Assembly: GCF_001650915.1 (NCBI RefSeq)
Contig: NZ_LXYO01000033.1
Location: forward strand, 62,001-126,000
Length of the DNA: 64,000 nt
Source of the DNA: Marinobacter sp. EhC06
Lineage (GTDB): Bacteria; Pseudomonadota; Gammaproteobacteria; Pseudomonadales; Oleiphilaceae
Direction of reading: 5' to 3'
Shown: piece after piece, positions 19,144-28,465 of the stretch
How positions within the stretch are numbered: position 1 is the first letter of the stretch
How the letters are laid out: every line of letters starts with the position of its first letter
Notes under the pieces: generated by a model
Databases searched by the model: none
What the model was told of the DNA's origin: nothing
What the model saw: the letters and a program-made list of their open reading frames with translations, nothing else
Made by a program: the position numbers and the translations under genes

Positions 19144-20502
19144 TCAGACGTTGACCGAGGGCAGCCCGGACAGCGCCATCGCCAGTTCCTGCTCGTCGTA
19201 TTCGTGGTCACTCAGTTCACCCGCGAAGTAGGAGGTATAGGCCGCCATATCGAAATGACCATGACCGCAGAGGTTGAACAGGATCACCTCTTCCTTGCCT
19301 TCCCGCTTGCAGCGCAGGGCTTCGTCAATGGCACCCTTGACCGCATGGTTGGCCTCTGGAGCCGGCACGATACCTTCGTTCCTCGCAAACAGAACGCCGG
19401 CCTCGAAACACTCCCGCTGGGTGTAGGACACCGCATCAAACAGCCCCAGTTCCTTGGCGTGGGACACCAGCGGTGCCATACCGTGGTACCGCAGACCACC
19501 CGCGTGGAAACCCGGCGGTGTAAAGCCGGAGCCCAGGGTATGCATCTTGGTCAGCGGGGTCATGTGGGCAGTATCACCGTAATCGTAGGCGTACTTGCCA
19601 CGGGTCAGCGTGGGACAGGCTGAAGGCTCTACCGCCACGATCCGGGATTTCTCGCCACCTCTCAGTGCGTGGCCCATAAACGGAAAAGCAATACCGGCAA
19701 AGTTGGAACCACCGCCGGTACAACCAACAATCACATCGGGCCAGCAGTCCGCCATTTCCATCTGCTGCATGGCTTCCAGGCCGATGATACTCTGGTGCAG
19801 CAACACATGGTTGAGAACCGAGCCCAGGGCATATTTCGTGTTCGGGTCCTTGACCGCCAGTTCCACCGCTTCGGAGATGGCGATGCCCAGACTACCATTG
19901 TGGTCCGGAGTCTCTGCCAGCACCTTGCGGCCAAACTCGGTCAGCTCCGAGGGCGAAGCCACACATTTGGCGCCGTAGGTTTCCATGACCGCCCTGCGGT
20001 AGGGCTTCTGGTTGTAGGAAACCCGCACCTGAAACACGGTTACGTCGATATCGAACAGGGAGCCGGCGAAGGACAGCGACGTGCCCCACTGCCCTGCACC
20101 GGTTTCGGTGGTGAGGGTGCGAATGCCCGCTTCACGATTGTAGAAAGCCTGGGGAATTGCAGTATTCGGTTTGTGACTGCCCGCCGGGCTGACGCCTTCG
20201 TATTTGTAGAAGATCTTTGCCGGGGTACCGAGAGCTTTCTCGAGACGATGCGCCCGATAAAGAGGCGCCGGCCGCCAGAGGTTGTAAACGTCACGCACCG
20301 GCTCAGGGATCTCGATTTCCCGCTCAGTGGTCACTTCCTGTTCAATCAAGGCCATCGGAAATAACGGCTCAAGATCGGACGGGCCCACTGGTTGCTGGGT
20401 GCCCGGGTGCAGCACGGCGGGCAACGGCTCAGGCAGATCCGCCTGCAGGTTGTACCAGTATTTCGGCATCTGGCTTTCTTCGAGAAGGAACTTGGTTTGC
20501 AT
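19144..20502 (-). CDS. TrpB2-type tryptophan synthase beta-like PLP enzyme
   Basis: A 452-residue protein of the TrpB2 branch, longer than TrpB1 and usually not paired with TrpA. The PLP lysine is in [14 protein letters not shown]. The catalytic region is [19 protein letters not shown], the phosphate loop is [16 protein letters not shown], and the C-terminal motif is [10 protein letters not shown]. It probably makes tryptophan from indole and serine. The N-terminal [22 protein letters not shown] also fits. No trpA or other trp gene is adjacent. Its stop codon abuts that of the PhoD-like gene with no spacer. Confidence 0.9.
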   Translation of the reverse strand: MQTKFLLEESQMPKYWYNLQADLPEPLPAVLHPGTQQPVGPSDLEPLFPMALIEQEVTTEREIEIPEPVRDVYNLWRPAPLYRAHRLEKALGTPAKIFYKYEGVSPAGSHKPNTAIPQAFYNREAGIRTLTTETGAGQWGTSLSFAGSLFDIDVTVFQVRVSYNQKPYRRAVMETYGAKCVASPSELTEFGRKVLAETPDHNGSLGIAISEAVELAVKDPNTKYALGSVLNHVLLHQSIIGLEAMQQMEMADCWPDVIVGCTGGGSNFAGIAFPFMGHALRGGEKSRIVAVEPSACPTLTRGKYAYDYGDTAHMTPLTKMHTLGSGFTPPGFHAGGLRYHGMAPLVSHAKELGLFDAVSYTQRECFEAGVLFARNEGIVPAPEANHAVKGAIDEALRCKREGKEEVILFNLCGHGHFDMAAYTSYFAGELSDHEYDEQELAMALSGLPSVNV

Positions 20503-20540
20503 GAATTAAAAATCCCTACTGTTTGTGTTGTTATCGCCCC

Positions 20541-22616
20541 TCAGAATACCCATTCCAGGCCCGCATAAAAAGTTCTTCCGGGACCGGGCTCGAAATAGCC
20601 CCGATCTTCCACCGGGCGGTTCGCGTTGGCATTGATCCGGACGTTACTGAAGTACTCCTGATCCAGCAGATTGCGGATGCCGGCATACAGGTTCAGGGTC
20701 TGGTCTGCAATCCGGAAGGAATCGCCGGCACGCAGGCCGACCTGCCAGTAATCACTCACCAGGGTCTGGTTGCTGTTCTCGGCGTAGAACTCCCCGACAT
20801 ATTGCCACTCCAGGGCCGCAAAACGGCCGGCTGATCCGCGCCACTCCAGCTCGTTCACCCAGAGCTGTTCCGGCAACCCGGGAATGGCATTGCCGCTGGC
20901 ATCGTTGCCCTGTTCATCAACAAAGTCCCGTAATTCGTAATCGGCAAGAGTGAGGGCGCTGGTTACCCGCCAGGCGTAGGAAAGTTCCCAGGCCAGGCCC
21001 AGTTCACAACCATTGCGCCGGGTTTCACCCGCGTTTTCGTAGAAAGTCTGGTCACCCACATTGAACGGCAGGATCTCGTCTTCCACCCGGATGGAGAACA
21101 GGGCCATATCATAGCTCAACCCGGCGCCCAGCATGCCGCGCATACCCAGCTCGCGATTCAATGCCTGCTGAGGCTCCAGCTCGGGATTAAAACCACCGCC
21201 GCTGGGGTTGGCAAACTCGGTAAAGGTGGGCGATTCGAACGCTGTGCCGATGGTGGCGTACACCTGGTGCCTGGGCGCCAGCTTGTAGCTGATGCCGGCA
21301 ACACCACTGTACTCCCGGAAAGTCCGGTTGCCCGAATCATCCTCGCCGTCTTGCAGCCAGTCGTCGTCAATGGCCAGGCGCAACCGGTCGAACCGCACCC
21401 CCAGGGATAGGTTGAGTGCATCGCTAATCGCCAGATCGCCCTGGCCAAATACCGCCACATTAGTAGCGCTCTGGTTTTCCGCCTGGGTCTGGCCGGTGAT
21501 ATCGCCATCGATAGACACCGAATAGCGGCGCCGGTCATCGGACTGATGGTGCACATCAAGACCGGTAACCCACACCAGGGGCAACCCGGCGACTGCCGAT
21601 TCCTGCTGGTACTCGGAGCTGATACCGTAAAAGTGCCGGTCGTAGGCCACCCGGCTGCTGCCCGGGAACGGCAGCTGCTGGGCAAAATCCCGGCGGATGT
21701 AGAAGGTATCGAGAGTGAGTTGGCCGGGCAGGACCGCCGAATCTTCCCATCTCACGCCCAGGGTCTGCTGGTTTACGGTCTGGCTACTATCAAGCCTTTT
21801 GGCAAGTGCGGTAGCCTGCTCCGGATCCTCTTCCGCCTGGGCCAGGGTGAGCCCGCCCGTGTCTTCGGATTTCGGGTTGTGTAAGGCGTTAAACGTGGCT
21901 GTCACCCGTCTCCCAGAATCCAGATCCCGTGCGACACGGGCGTTGAACAGCGCTTTTTCCGCCTCGCTCTGCTCCCGATGGCCATCAACCGTCAGCCAGG
22001 AGAGCGTGGCTATGCCGCTGGTATCACCTTCAACGCCGTTACCCTGTATTGCCGCCTTGCGATAGTCGTCACTGCCGCCGTCAAGGCGAAGCCGGCCACC
22101 CTCGGGAAGCTCATCACCCAACGCCGTGGAAATATCGATGACACCGCCAGCGGCATTGCCGTACTGAACCGACGCTGGCCCCCGGATGACCTCGATTCGT
22201 TGGGCCGAATCCAGATCAATGGCATCGATCTGGGACTGGCCGTCCGGGAGCGTGTATGGGATGCCATCAACCTGAATGCGAATACCACGAATGCCAAAGG
22301 GCGCCCTGGCCCCGAATCCTCGGGTGGATAACCTGAGGTTCTGGGCGAAGTTGTAGCGATTCTGAAAGAACAGGCCCGGGACGGTATTGAGGGACTCATC
22401 CAGTTGCAGACGTTGCTGGCCCTCACGGATATCAGGCGCGTTGATAACAGAGACCGCAGCGGGGGTTTCATACAAATCCCGAACCAGTCGTGGGGCGGTT
22501 ACCTGCAGCACAAGCTCTTCATCGGTGTTCGATGTCGACTGTGCAATCGCTGGAAGCGAGATCGAAATACACGCCGGTGACAGAACAAACGCTGCCAGGT
22601 AGTTATTCTTGTTCAA
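20541..22616 (-). CDS. TonB-dependent outer-membrane receptor, TTG start
   Basis: A 691-residue receptor when started at the TTG at 22616. That start has an excellent GGAGGAGG ribosome site 4-11 bp upstream and gives a clean signal peptide ending in LPAIAQ; the longer frame from 22721 adds 35 residues that do not look like a leader. A plug domain follows (ETPAAVSVINAPDIREG, STRGFGARAPFGIRGIRIQVDGIPYTLPDGQ, RIEVIRGPASVQYGNAAGGVID). The beta-barrel ends in the expected aromatic residue (YAGLEWVF). The ligand is unknown; the plug resembles siderophore and metal-chelate receptors. No cobalamin riboswitch or convincing Fur box is visible upstream. Confidence 0.9.
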   Translation of the reverse strand: MNKNNYLAAFVLSPACISISLPAIAQSTSNTDEELVLQVTAPRLVRDLYETPAAVSVINAPDIREGQQRLQLDESLNTVPGLFFQNRYNFAQNLRLSTRGFGARAPFGIRGIRIQVDGIPYTLPDGQSQIDAIDLDSAQRIEVIRGPASVQYGNAAGGVIDISTALGDELPEGGRLRLDGGSDDYRKAAIQGNGVEGDTSGIATLSWLTVDGHREQSEAEKALFNARVARDLDSGRRVTATFNALHNPKSEDTGGLTLAQAEEDPEQATALAKRLDSSQTVNQQTLGVRWEDSAVLPGQLTLDTFYIRRDFAQQLPFPGSSRVAYDRHFYGISSEYQQESAVAGLPLVWVTGLDVHHQSDDRRRYSVSIDGDITGQTQAENQSATNVAVFGQGDLAISDALNLSLGVRFDRLRLAIDDDWLQDGEDDSGNRTFREYSGVAGISYKLAPRHQVYATIGTAFESPTFTEFANPSGGGFNPELEPQQALNRELGMRGMLGAGLSYDMALFSIRVEDEILPFNVGDQTFYENAGETRRNGCELGLAWELSYAWRVTSALTLADYELRDFVDEQGNDASGNAIPGLPEQLWVNELEWRGSAGRFAALEWQYVGEFYAENSNQTLVSDYWQVGLRAGDSFRIADQTLNLYAGIRNLLDQEYFSNVRINANANRPVEDRGYFEPGPGRTFYAGLEWVF

Positions 22617-22777
22617 AGGGCCTCCTCCGGGTTCGCCAATCAAGATTTCTCTTGATAACGGGTACGCCAGCGATGGGGAAATGGTGTCATCCCATTCAAC
22701 CCATCGGAAGGCCATTCTCAAATAAATATTTAAATTGCTTTTTATAGGATCTTGGTAGTGGTTCCAAAGTAGCAGAA

Positions 22778-23515
22778 TCAGGCGGGGATCCAGGCTTCAA
22801 GCAGATCAACCAGCCAGGGCACCAGCAAGGCCGTAGCGAAGGCAGAAAGCGCCATGGCCAGGCCGGAGAAGGCGCCCATCTGCGAGCTTACCTGAAACGC
22901 CCGGGCGGTCCCGATACCATGTGCGGCGACCCCCATGGCAATACCCTTGGCGGTATCGTCCCTGACCCGGATCCAGTCAAACAGCTTGGTGCCCAGAACG
23001 GCGCCTGTAATACCCGTGATGACCACCAATACGGCCGTCAGAGACGGAAGCCCGCCGATTTTTTCAGAAATCCCCATGGCCACCGGTGCCGTTGCCGATT
23101 TCGGTGCCAGGGACATCTGGATCTCCGTGGATCCACCCAGAAGACGAGCGAGGCCAATGGAGCTGCCGGCGGCGATGACAACACCGCAGAAGAGCGAAAT
23201 CGTTACCGGCAACCAGAGTTGCCGAAGCCTGGAAAACTGCTGATACAGGGGAACGGCCAGCGCCACCGTTGCCGGCCCCAGCAGAAAGTGGACAAACTGC
23301 CCGCCTTCAAAATAATCACCGTAGGAGGTGCCTGTCGCCAGCAACACAATGATGAGCATGGCCACGGACGTGACCACCGGATTGGCCAGCGGATTGGAGT
23401 TGGTTTTCAGGTACAGCCGGTAGGCAACACCATAGGCCACGAGGGTAATCGTAAGCCCGAGAAGCGGTGACGCGGAGAGGTAAACCCAGATGTCTTTCAG
23501 GCCCGGCTCATTCAT
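22778..23515 (-). CDS. lrgB: LrgB/CidB family inner-membrane protein
   Basis: A 245-residue polytopic membrane protein. The ATG at 23515 has an AGGAGG site and overlaps the end of lrgA by 8 bp; the longer frame to 23548 is not needed. Family motifs include LGPATVALAVPLYQQ, LAPKSATAPVAMGISEKIGGLPSLTAVLVVITGI and GIAMGVAAHGIGTARAFQ. LrgB/CidB proteins work with LrgA/CidA holin-like partners in murein hydrolase control or export of small organic acids such as pyruvate or glycolate. Confidence 0.92.
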   Translation of the reverse strand: MNEPGLKDIWVYLSASPLLGLTITLVAYGVAYRLYLKTNSNPLANPVVTSVAMLIIVLLATGTSYGDYFEGGQFVHFLLGPATVALAVPLYQQFSRLRQLWLPVTISLFCGVVIAAGSSIGLARLLGGSTEIQMSLAPKSATAPVAMGISEKIGGLPSLTAVLVVITGITGAVLGTKLFDWIRVRDDTAKGIAMGVAAHGIGTARAFQVSSQMGAFSGLAMALSAFATALLVPWLVDLLEAWIPA

Positions 23516-23888
23516 CGCCGCCCTCCTTTTCCGTGAGGGGCTTGGCAAACCAACGGGTAGTCACCTGCATTATCAGGGCAGTGGCGACCATGGTTATAAC
23601 GGTACTCAACAGAAGCGCCAGGGTTATGGGAACCCACTCGTCGGCGATGCGGCCAAAATGAGCCATCATGCCTACGCCGGCGGGCACGAACAGAAGTGAG
23701 AGATGGCTGAGCAAGGCCGTAGATGCCTGATCCACAGAGTCCGGTGCCTTGCCCCGGATCATCAGGGTCACGAACAGCATCACCATGCCAAGCACCGGTC
23801 CGGGGATAGGCAGGCCCAGCAGTCGGACTGTAATCTCCCCCACCAGCTGATACACCAGGAGCAGGGTAATGCCGTTCAGGAACTGCAT
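23508..23888 (-). CDS. lrgA: LrgA/CidA family holin-like membrane protein
   Basis: A 126-residue protein with four membrane segments and the CidA/LrgA signature LLGLPIPGPVLGMVMLF near residues 23-39. It is translationally coupled to lrgB by an 8-bp overlap. The upstream symporter gene ends 15 bp before its start, so the three may form one transcript. Confidence 0.9.
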   Translation of the reverse strand: MQFLNGITLLLVYQLVGEITVRLLGLPIPGPVLGMVMLFVTLMIRGKAPDSVDQASTALLSHLSLLFVPAGVGMMAHFGRIADEWVPITLALLLSTVITMVATALIMQVTTRWFAKPLTEKEGGDE

Positions 23889-23903
23889 AGCGCAGGACTC
23901 CAG

Positions 23904-24788
23904 TCAGTTTTTGCTCTGTACCGTCGAAATGGGAATGATGCTCCGGCCGTACATGGCGAGAACAAAGCCGATCGGGAACATCAGCACCCCGTATACCGCC
24001 GCAGGGATCGACATGGCGCTGGACTCCAGCAGCGTCAGGGTGACCATGAGGGCAATGGTACCGTTCTTCACACCCAGTTCCACCGCAACCGCGAGCGATT
24101 CCCGCTGGGTCAGACCCGCCACCCGGCCGGCTGCAAGACCCAGCCCGATACCAGCCAAATTCAACAGGATGGTGGCCGGCCCCGCCTGCTTCAGAAGCTC
24201 CCAGATCTGGTCACGAACCCCGTACACCAGCGCCACAATAAGGACCGCCAGCACAACACCACCAAAGATACTCACAATGCTCTCGGCCTTGCGGGCAACT
24301 TCAGGCTTGCGGGTACGAACCACCATCCCGATGGCTACCGGGAAGAGCACGATGCCGATCAGCATACCCACGGTTTTCCATACCGGCAGCACAATGTCCT
24401 CTTCGGTTCCCATGTAGTGCTGAAGCGCAATGTTGGTGAACAGTGGCAAGGTAAGGATGGTGATCAGGCTGGCGCTGACGGTTAGCACGATGGAGAGCGC
24501 AATATTACCCCGTGAGAGCAGCACAAACAGATTCGAGGTGGTGCCCCCGGGACAGGCGGCAATAATCACCAGTCCGACGGCGATGGCCGGCGGAACCGCC
24601 AGCAACGTGGCCAGCATGAAGGCGATGAGCGGCATGACAAGGATCTGGGCAACGGTGCCGACAATCATCCCTTTCGGATAAACCGCCACCTGGCGGAAGT
24701 CACGTATCGTCAAGGTCATGCCGATACCGATCATGATAATGAACAGAGCAATCGGCAGACCTGCCGAGATAAGCGGGCTGGATTCCAC
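23904..24788 (-). CDS. Bile acid:sodium symporter (BASS) family transporter
   Basis: A 294-residue protein from a GTG at 24788, chosen because GGAGG lies 4 bp upstream and the first membrane segment follows at once. The ATG at 24845 would add a basic leader. About nine membrane segments are visible. The conserved family motif AACPGGTTSNLFVLLSRGN and the later SVAVELGVKNGTIAL are clear. BASS members import organic anions with sodium. The substrate here is unknown, although co-localisation with lrgAB hints at small organic acids. Confidence 0.87.
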   Translation of the reverse strand: MESSPLISAGLPIALFIIMIGIGMTLTIRDFRQVAVYPKGMIVGTVAQILVMPLIAFMLATLLAVPPAIAVGLVIIAACPGGTTSNLFVLLSRGNIALSIVLTVSASLITILTLPLFTNIALQHYMGTEEDIVLPVWKTVGMLIGIVLFPVAIGMVVRTRKPEVARKAESIVSIFGGVVLAVLIVALVYGVRDQIWELLKQAGPATILLNLAGIGLGLAAGRVAGLTQRESLAVAVELGVKNGTIALMVTLTLLESSAMSIPAAVYGVLMFPIGFVLAMYGRSIIPISTVQSKN

Positions 24789-24943
24789 AACGCCTCCGGA
24801 TGTTTTTGTTTTTACTGCGACCAACCGATGAAAAGTAGCACACACTGCTCCCTTTCGGGAGCCTTCAACGGCAACAGCGTGTAACGGTTAAACGCTGCAA
24901 AACCGGGAAGTTTCTGGCCGCAAGCATCGTGTCCCGAAGCAGT

Positions 24944-24959
24944 TGCAAGTATACTTGCA
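24944..24959. promoter_or_regulatory. Perfect 16-bp palindrome upstream of the wax ester synthase
   Basis: TGCAAGTATACTTGCA is a perfect palindrome ending 44 bp before the start codon of the acyltransferase, in a 215-bp divergent intergenic region. Position and symmetry suggest an operator for a dimeric repressor. The protein that binds it is not identified. Confidence 0.5.
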
Positions 24960-25003
24960 TCAGACAATTAAAATACCTGGACACTCGTGGAGACACACAA
25001 GGA

Positions 25004-26473
25004 ATGAAACGCCTGGGAACCCTGGATGCCTCTTGGCTGGCCGTAGAATCTGAAGACACCCCCATGCACGTGGGCAACCTGCAGATCTTTTCGCTACCGG
25101 AGGGCGCCCCTGAAACCTTCCTTCGGGACATGGTGACCCGCATGAAGGAAACCGGTGACGTAGCACCTCCCTGGGGTTACAAGCTTGCCTGGTCCGGATT
25201 GCTGGGTCGGGTACTGGCCCCGGCATGGAAAGTCGACAAGAAAATCGACCTGGACTACCACGTGCGTCACTCCGCGCTGCCCCGCCCCGGCGGTGAACGG
25301 GAACTGGGTATTCTGGTATCGCGACTGCACTCCAACCCCCTGGATTTTGCCCGCCCGCTCTGGGAATGCCACGTTATCGAAGGGCTGGAAAACAACCGGT
25401 TTGCGCTTTATACCAAGATGCATCATTCCATGATTGACGGCATCAGCGGTGTGCGCCTGATGCAACGGGTGCTGACGACAGATCCAGATAAAAGGGATAT
25501 GCCGCCACCCTGGTCGGTGCGTCCGGAGCGTCGTCGCGGCAGCAAATCCGACTCCGAGGCCAGCGTGCCCGGCGCAGTTTCACAGGCCATGGAGGCGCTG
25601 AAGTTGCAAGCCGACATGGCGCCACGACTATGGCAGGCAGGCAACCGGCTGGTGCATTCTGTTCGCCATCCCGAGGATGGCCTCACCGCGCCGTTTACCG
25701 GGCCCGTTTCCAAGATCAATCACCGGGTCACCGGCCAGCGCCGGTTCGCCACCCAGCACTACCAGTTGGACCGGATCAAGGAGCTTGCCCATATATCCGG
25801 CGGCTCCCTGAATGACATTGTTCTGTATCTTTGCGGCACCGCCCTCCGGCGTTTTCTGCTGGAACAGGATGAACTGCCGGACACCCCACTCACGGCCGGC
25901 ATCCCGGTCAATATTCGGCCGTCTGATGACCAGGGTGTGGGCACCCAGATCAGCTTCATGATCGCTTCCCTGGCAACCGACGAGGCGGATCCGCTAACCC
26001 GCCTCCAGAACATCAAGTCCTCCACCCGCAGGGCAAAAGAGCATCTCCAGAAGTTGCCTAAAAGCGCTCTGACCCAGTACACCATGCTGTTGATGTCGCC
26101 CTACATCCTGCAACTGATGTCCGGCCTGGGTGGAAGGATGCGGCCGGTATTCAATGTCACGATTTCCAATGTGCCAGGGCCCCAGAGAACCCTCTACTAC
26201 GAGGGTGCGAAACTGGAAGCCATGTACCCGGTGTCCCTGATTGCCCACGGGGGCGCACTGAACATTACCTGTCTGAGCTATGACGGCTCACTGAACTTCG
26301 GGTACACGGGTTGCCGGGACACCCTGCCAAGCATGCAGAGGCTGGCTGTCTATACCGGCGAGGCACTGGACGAACTGGAAAGCCTGGTTCTACCGCCAAA
26401 GGCCAAGGCAAAGACTGCGGACAAGCCCAGGACGCCACGAAAGCCGGCGACGAGAAAAAGTAAAGCGGACTGA
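25004..26473 (+). CDS. ws2: Wax ester synthase/acyl-CoA:diacylglycerol acyltransferase (WS2-like)
   Basis: A 489-residue WS/DGAT enzyme that esterifies fatty alcohols (and diacylglycerol) with acyl-CoA to form storage wax esters. The catalytic HHxxxDG motif is HHSMIDG at 140-146. Other family motifs are PLWECHVIEG near 118-127, SLNDIVLYLCGTALRR and NVTISNVPGP. The start at 25004 is preceded by AAGGA; the first residues MKRLGTLDASWLAVESEDTP match my memory of Marinobacter WS2, including most of the downstream sequence. The C-terminus is lysine- and arginine-rich. A perfect palindrome lies just upstream. Confidence 0.95.
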   Translation: MKRLGTLDASWLAVESEDTPMHVGNLQIFSLPEGAPETFLRDMVTRMKETGDVAPPWGYKLAWSGLLGRVLAPAWKVDKKIDLDYHVRHSALPRPGGERELGILVSRLHSNPLDFARPLWECHVIEGLENNRFALYTKMHHSMIDGISGVRLMQRVLTTDPDKRDMPPPWSVRPERRRGSKSDSEASVPGAVSQAMEALKLQADMAPRLWQAGNRLVHSVRHPEDGLTAPFTGPVSKINHRVTGQRRFATQHYQLDRIKELAHISGGSLNDIVLYLCGTALRRFLLEQDELPDTPLTAGIPVNIRPSDDQGVGTQISFMIASLATDEADPLTRLQNIKSSTRRAKEHLQKLPKSALTQYTMLLMSPYILQLMSGLGGRMRPVFNVTISNVPGPQRTLYYEGAKLEAMYPVSLIAHGGALNITCLSYDGSLNFGYTGCRDTLPSMQRLAVYTGEALDELESLVLPPKAKAKTADKPRTPRKPATRKSKAD

Positions 26474-26485
26474 TCGAGCAGACGA

Positions 26486-27112
26486 TCAGCCCGCGCTTTG
26501 CCAGTGGGCAGCACCCACGAAGATCAGTTGAAGGAAGCGGGTGGTCCGCTTCCGGATCTGCTCAATCTGATAGTCGTCATCGGCTGATACACCGAGCAGA
26601 TCGGTCAGGCTGAAGGCAACACTTCGCACCACCAGATCACAGGTCATGTCCAGATCCTGGTCGGTCAGGTGGTCCACCAGCCGCAATCGGCGCAGATCGT
26701 TGGCAAGCTCACTGGCAAAGAAACGCATCTCACTGCGAATGCCTTCCTGCACAGCCCGGCTCTCACCCGCCAACCCCTGAGCCATAAACAGGAAAAAACT
26801 CCGGTTGGCCTGGGCGTGACTGATAAAGATGGCTACCGATTCCTCAATCAGTTTGTCCGCCTGCAACACATTCGCGCGGGCCTCCCGCATCATCCTGCGC
26901 AGCACCAGTCCAAGCTCATCCACCAGCTGAAGCCCCAGATCGTCCATATTGCGGAAATGCCGATAAAACGAGGTTGGTACCACACCTGCCTGACGAGTCA
27001 CTTCCCGGATACCAAGACTGGCGAAATGCCGCCCCTTGCCTACCAGCGTCAACGCCGCAGTCATCAGTTTCTCACGGGTTTCACCGGGCTTTCTTCGTTG
27101 TTTTTCCGCCAT
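26486..27112 (-). CDS. DesT/FabR-like TetR-family repressor of unsaturated fatty acid synthesis
   Basis: A 208-residue TetR-type regulator from the ATG at 27112; an in-frame ATG at 27142 is possible. The helix-turn-helix is in ASLGIREVTRQAGVVPTSFYRHFRNMDDLG, which closely resembles FabR and DesT. Those proteins sense the acyl-CoA or acyl-ACP pool and repress desaturase or fabAB genes. The gene is divergent from a ferredoxin reductase-desaturase pair, exactly the desT-desCB arrangement of Pseudomonas. Three candidate operators lie in the shared intergenic region. Confidence 0.88.
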   Translation of the reverse strand: MAEKQRRKPGETREKLMTAALTLVGKGRHFASLGIREVTRQAGVVPTSFYRHFRNMDDLGLQLVDELGLVLRRMMREARANVLQADKLIEESVAIFISHAQANRSFFLFMAQGLAGESRAVQEGIRSEMRFFASELANDLRRLRLVDHLTDQDLDMTCDLVVRSVAFSLTDLLGVSADDDYQIEQIRKRTTRFLQLIFVGAAHWQSAG

Positions 27113-27143
27113 CTTGTGTCTGTACCGTCTGCCGTCAACCAAG

Positions 27144-27274
27144 GTTCACAAGTGTACACATCCAAAAAAATAAAAGTACAGAATGCTTGTCATTTTGAGC
27201 CATTACCAGTCGGACCGTTGTAGTCGGAGACATCCGTGTGTACATTCGTACACATTAGTGAACACTTGTACACA
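27144..27274. promoter_or_regulatory. Three DesT/FabR-like palindromic operators
   Basis: Three related palindromes share GTACA/TGTAC half-sites: GTTCACAAGTGTACAC (27144-27159), GTGTACATTCGTACACAT (27238-27255) and AGTGAACACTTGTACACA (27257-27274). The second and third are adjacent and lie 34-70 bp before the reductase start. The first is close to the repressor gene and could give autoregulation. They resemble known FabR and DesT operators, but binding is inferred. Confidence 0.65.
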
Positions 27275-27307
27275 CGGATAACCGAAAGCCTCAGGGAGGC
27301 ACCCAGT

Positions 27308-28411
27308 ATGTTAGCGAGACACACCCAGCATAAAGCCCTGCAATGGCTTGGCAGGCAGCTGTTCAACCGGAACGATCCAGAGGCATTTTTCGACCCTCTG
27401 ATCGAACGCATCAACCCTATGTGGGTACAAGAGTACACACCGGCCCGGGTCGAGCAGATCCTCTCTGAGACCAGGGACACCAAAACCCTGGTTCTGAAGC
27501 CGGCCCGACGCTGGTCCGGCTTTCGCGCGGGTCAGCATGTGAACATCTGTGTTGAAGTTGACGGAATCCGCCGCAACCGTACGTTCAGTCTCTCAAGCTC
27601 ACCCTTGCTCTGGCAGGAGCAGGGACGGGTCACACTGACCATCAAACGCCTTCCCGGCGGGTTGGTGACCAACTGGCTCCACGATCACCTTCAAACCGGT
27701 GCAGTCATCGGTTTGGGCGAGGCCTTTGGCGACTTTCAGACACCAGAACCGGCCCAGCCGGTCCTGTTCATCGCCGGCGGCAGTGGCATCACGCCGGTGC
27801 TGAGCCAGCTTGAAACCATGGCGGCGCTGGATTACCGGGCACCGGTGACATTGCTGTATTTCGTTCGAACCAGTGATGACGTTATTGCCCGGGAAAAGCT
27901 GCTGGCCCTGGAGACACGCTACAGCGCCCTGACTCTTAATATCATTGCCACCAACGAGTCAAAAGAACCTCGCTATCTGCGCGACCAGGATCTGGACGCG
28001 GTACCGGGCATCAAGGCACGGCAGGTCTATCTATGCGGCCCAAAGGGACTGATGGATCTGGCCCAGGATCTTCTCTACAAACGAGGCTTTGCTGATTCGG
28101 ATATCCACAGCACTTTCTTCTCCGCTGCAAGCGCCAATCTGGATAACGAAACGCTCGGTGGTCAGGTTCAGTTTGAAGGCAGCCAGCTTGAAGTCGATTC
28201 CGAAGGCAATGCCACCTTGCTGGAAATCGCCGAGGCCGCCGGCCTGACCCCGCGCCACGGCTGCCGTATGGGTATTTGCCACCAATGCAGTTGCCGGAAA
28301 ACCACGGGGACCGTCATCAACCGCCTGACCGGAAAAGCCTCTGGCCCCGGTGACGAGAACATCCAGCTTTGTATCTCGGTCCCGCGGGGCCCGGTGTCAC
28401 TGGACCTTTAG
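27308..28411 (+). CDS. Ferredoxin reductase for acyl-CoA desaturase (DesC-like)
   Basis: A 367-residue flavin reductase with a plant-type ferredoxin domain at the C-terminus. The ATG at 27308 has GGGAGG 8 bp upstream; an upstream GTG at 27236 lies within a candidate operator and is unlikely. FAD binding is in GIRRNRTFSLSSSPLL and NAD binding in VLFIAGGSGITPVLSQL. The [2Fe-2S] ligands are in CRMGICHQCSC, with a last cysteine in NIQLCISVPRG. It should pass electrons from NAD(P)H to the desaturase encoded 54 bp downstream. Confidence 0.9.
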   Translation: MLARHTQHKALQWLGRQLFNRNDPEAFFDPLIERINPMWVQEYTPARVEQILSETRDTKTLVLKPARRWSGFRAGQHVNICVEVDGIRRNRTFSLSSSPLLWQEQGRVTLTIKRLPGGLVTNWLHDHLQTGAVIGLGEAFGDFQTPEPAQPVLFIAGGSGITPVLSQLETMAALDYRAPVTLLYFVRTSDDVIAREKLLALETRYSALTLNIIATNESKEPRYLRDQDLDAVPGIKARQVYLCGPKGLMDLAQDLLYKRGFADSDIHSTFFSAASANLDNETLGGQVQFEGSQLEVDSEGNATLLEIAEAAGLTPRHGCRMGICHQCSCRKTTGTVINRLTGKASGPGDENIQLCISVPRGPVSLDL

Positions 28412-28432
28412 GAATTAACACCCGATTTCATC

Positions 28433-28452
28433 GCGGAGCCCCAGTGCTCCGC
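28433..28452 (+). other. Perfect hairpin between reductase and desaturase genes
   Basis: GCGGAGC (28433-28439) pairs with GCTCCGC (28446-28452) over a 6-nt loop, directly before the ribosome site of the desaturase. It could stabilise or process the bicistronic mRNA. It has no T tract, so it is not a standard terminator. Confidence 0.5.
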
Positions 28453-28465
28453 AGGGAGTATTACC

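Noticed and set aside
22617..22777. Cobalamin riboswitch or Fur box upstream of the TonB-dependent receptor
   Set aside because: No conserved B12-box sequence and no good Fur palindrome; the region is only AT-rich in part.
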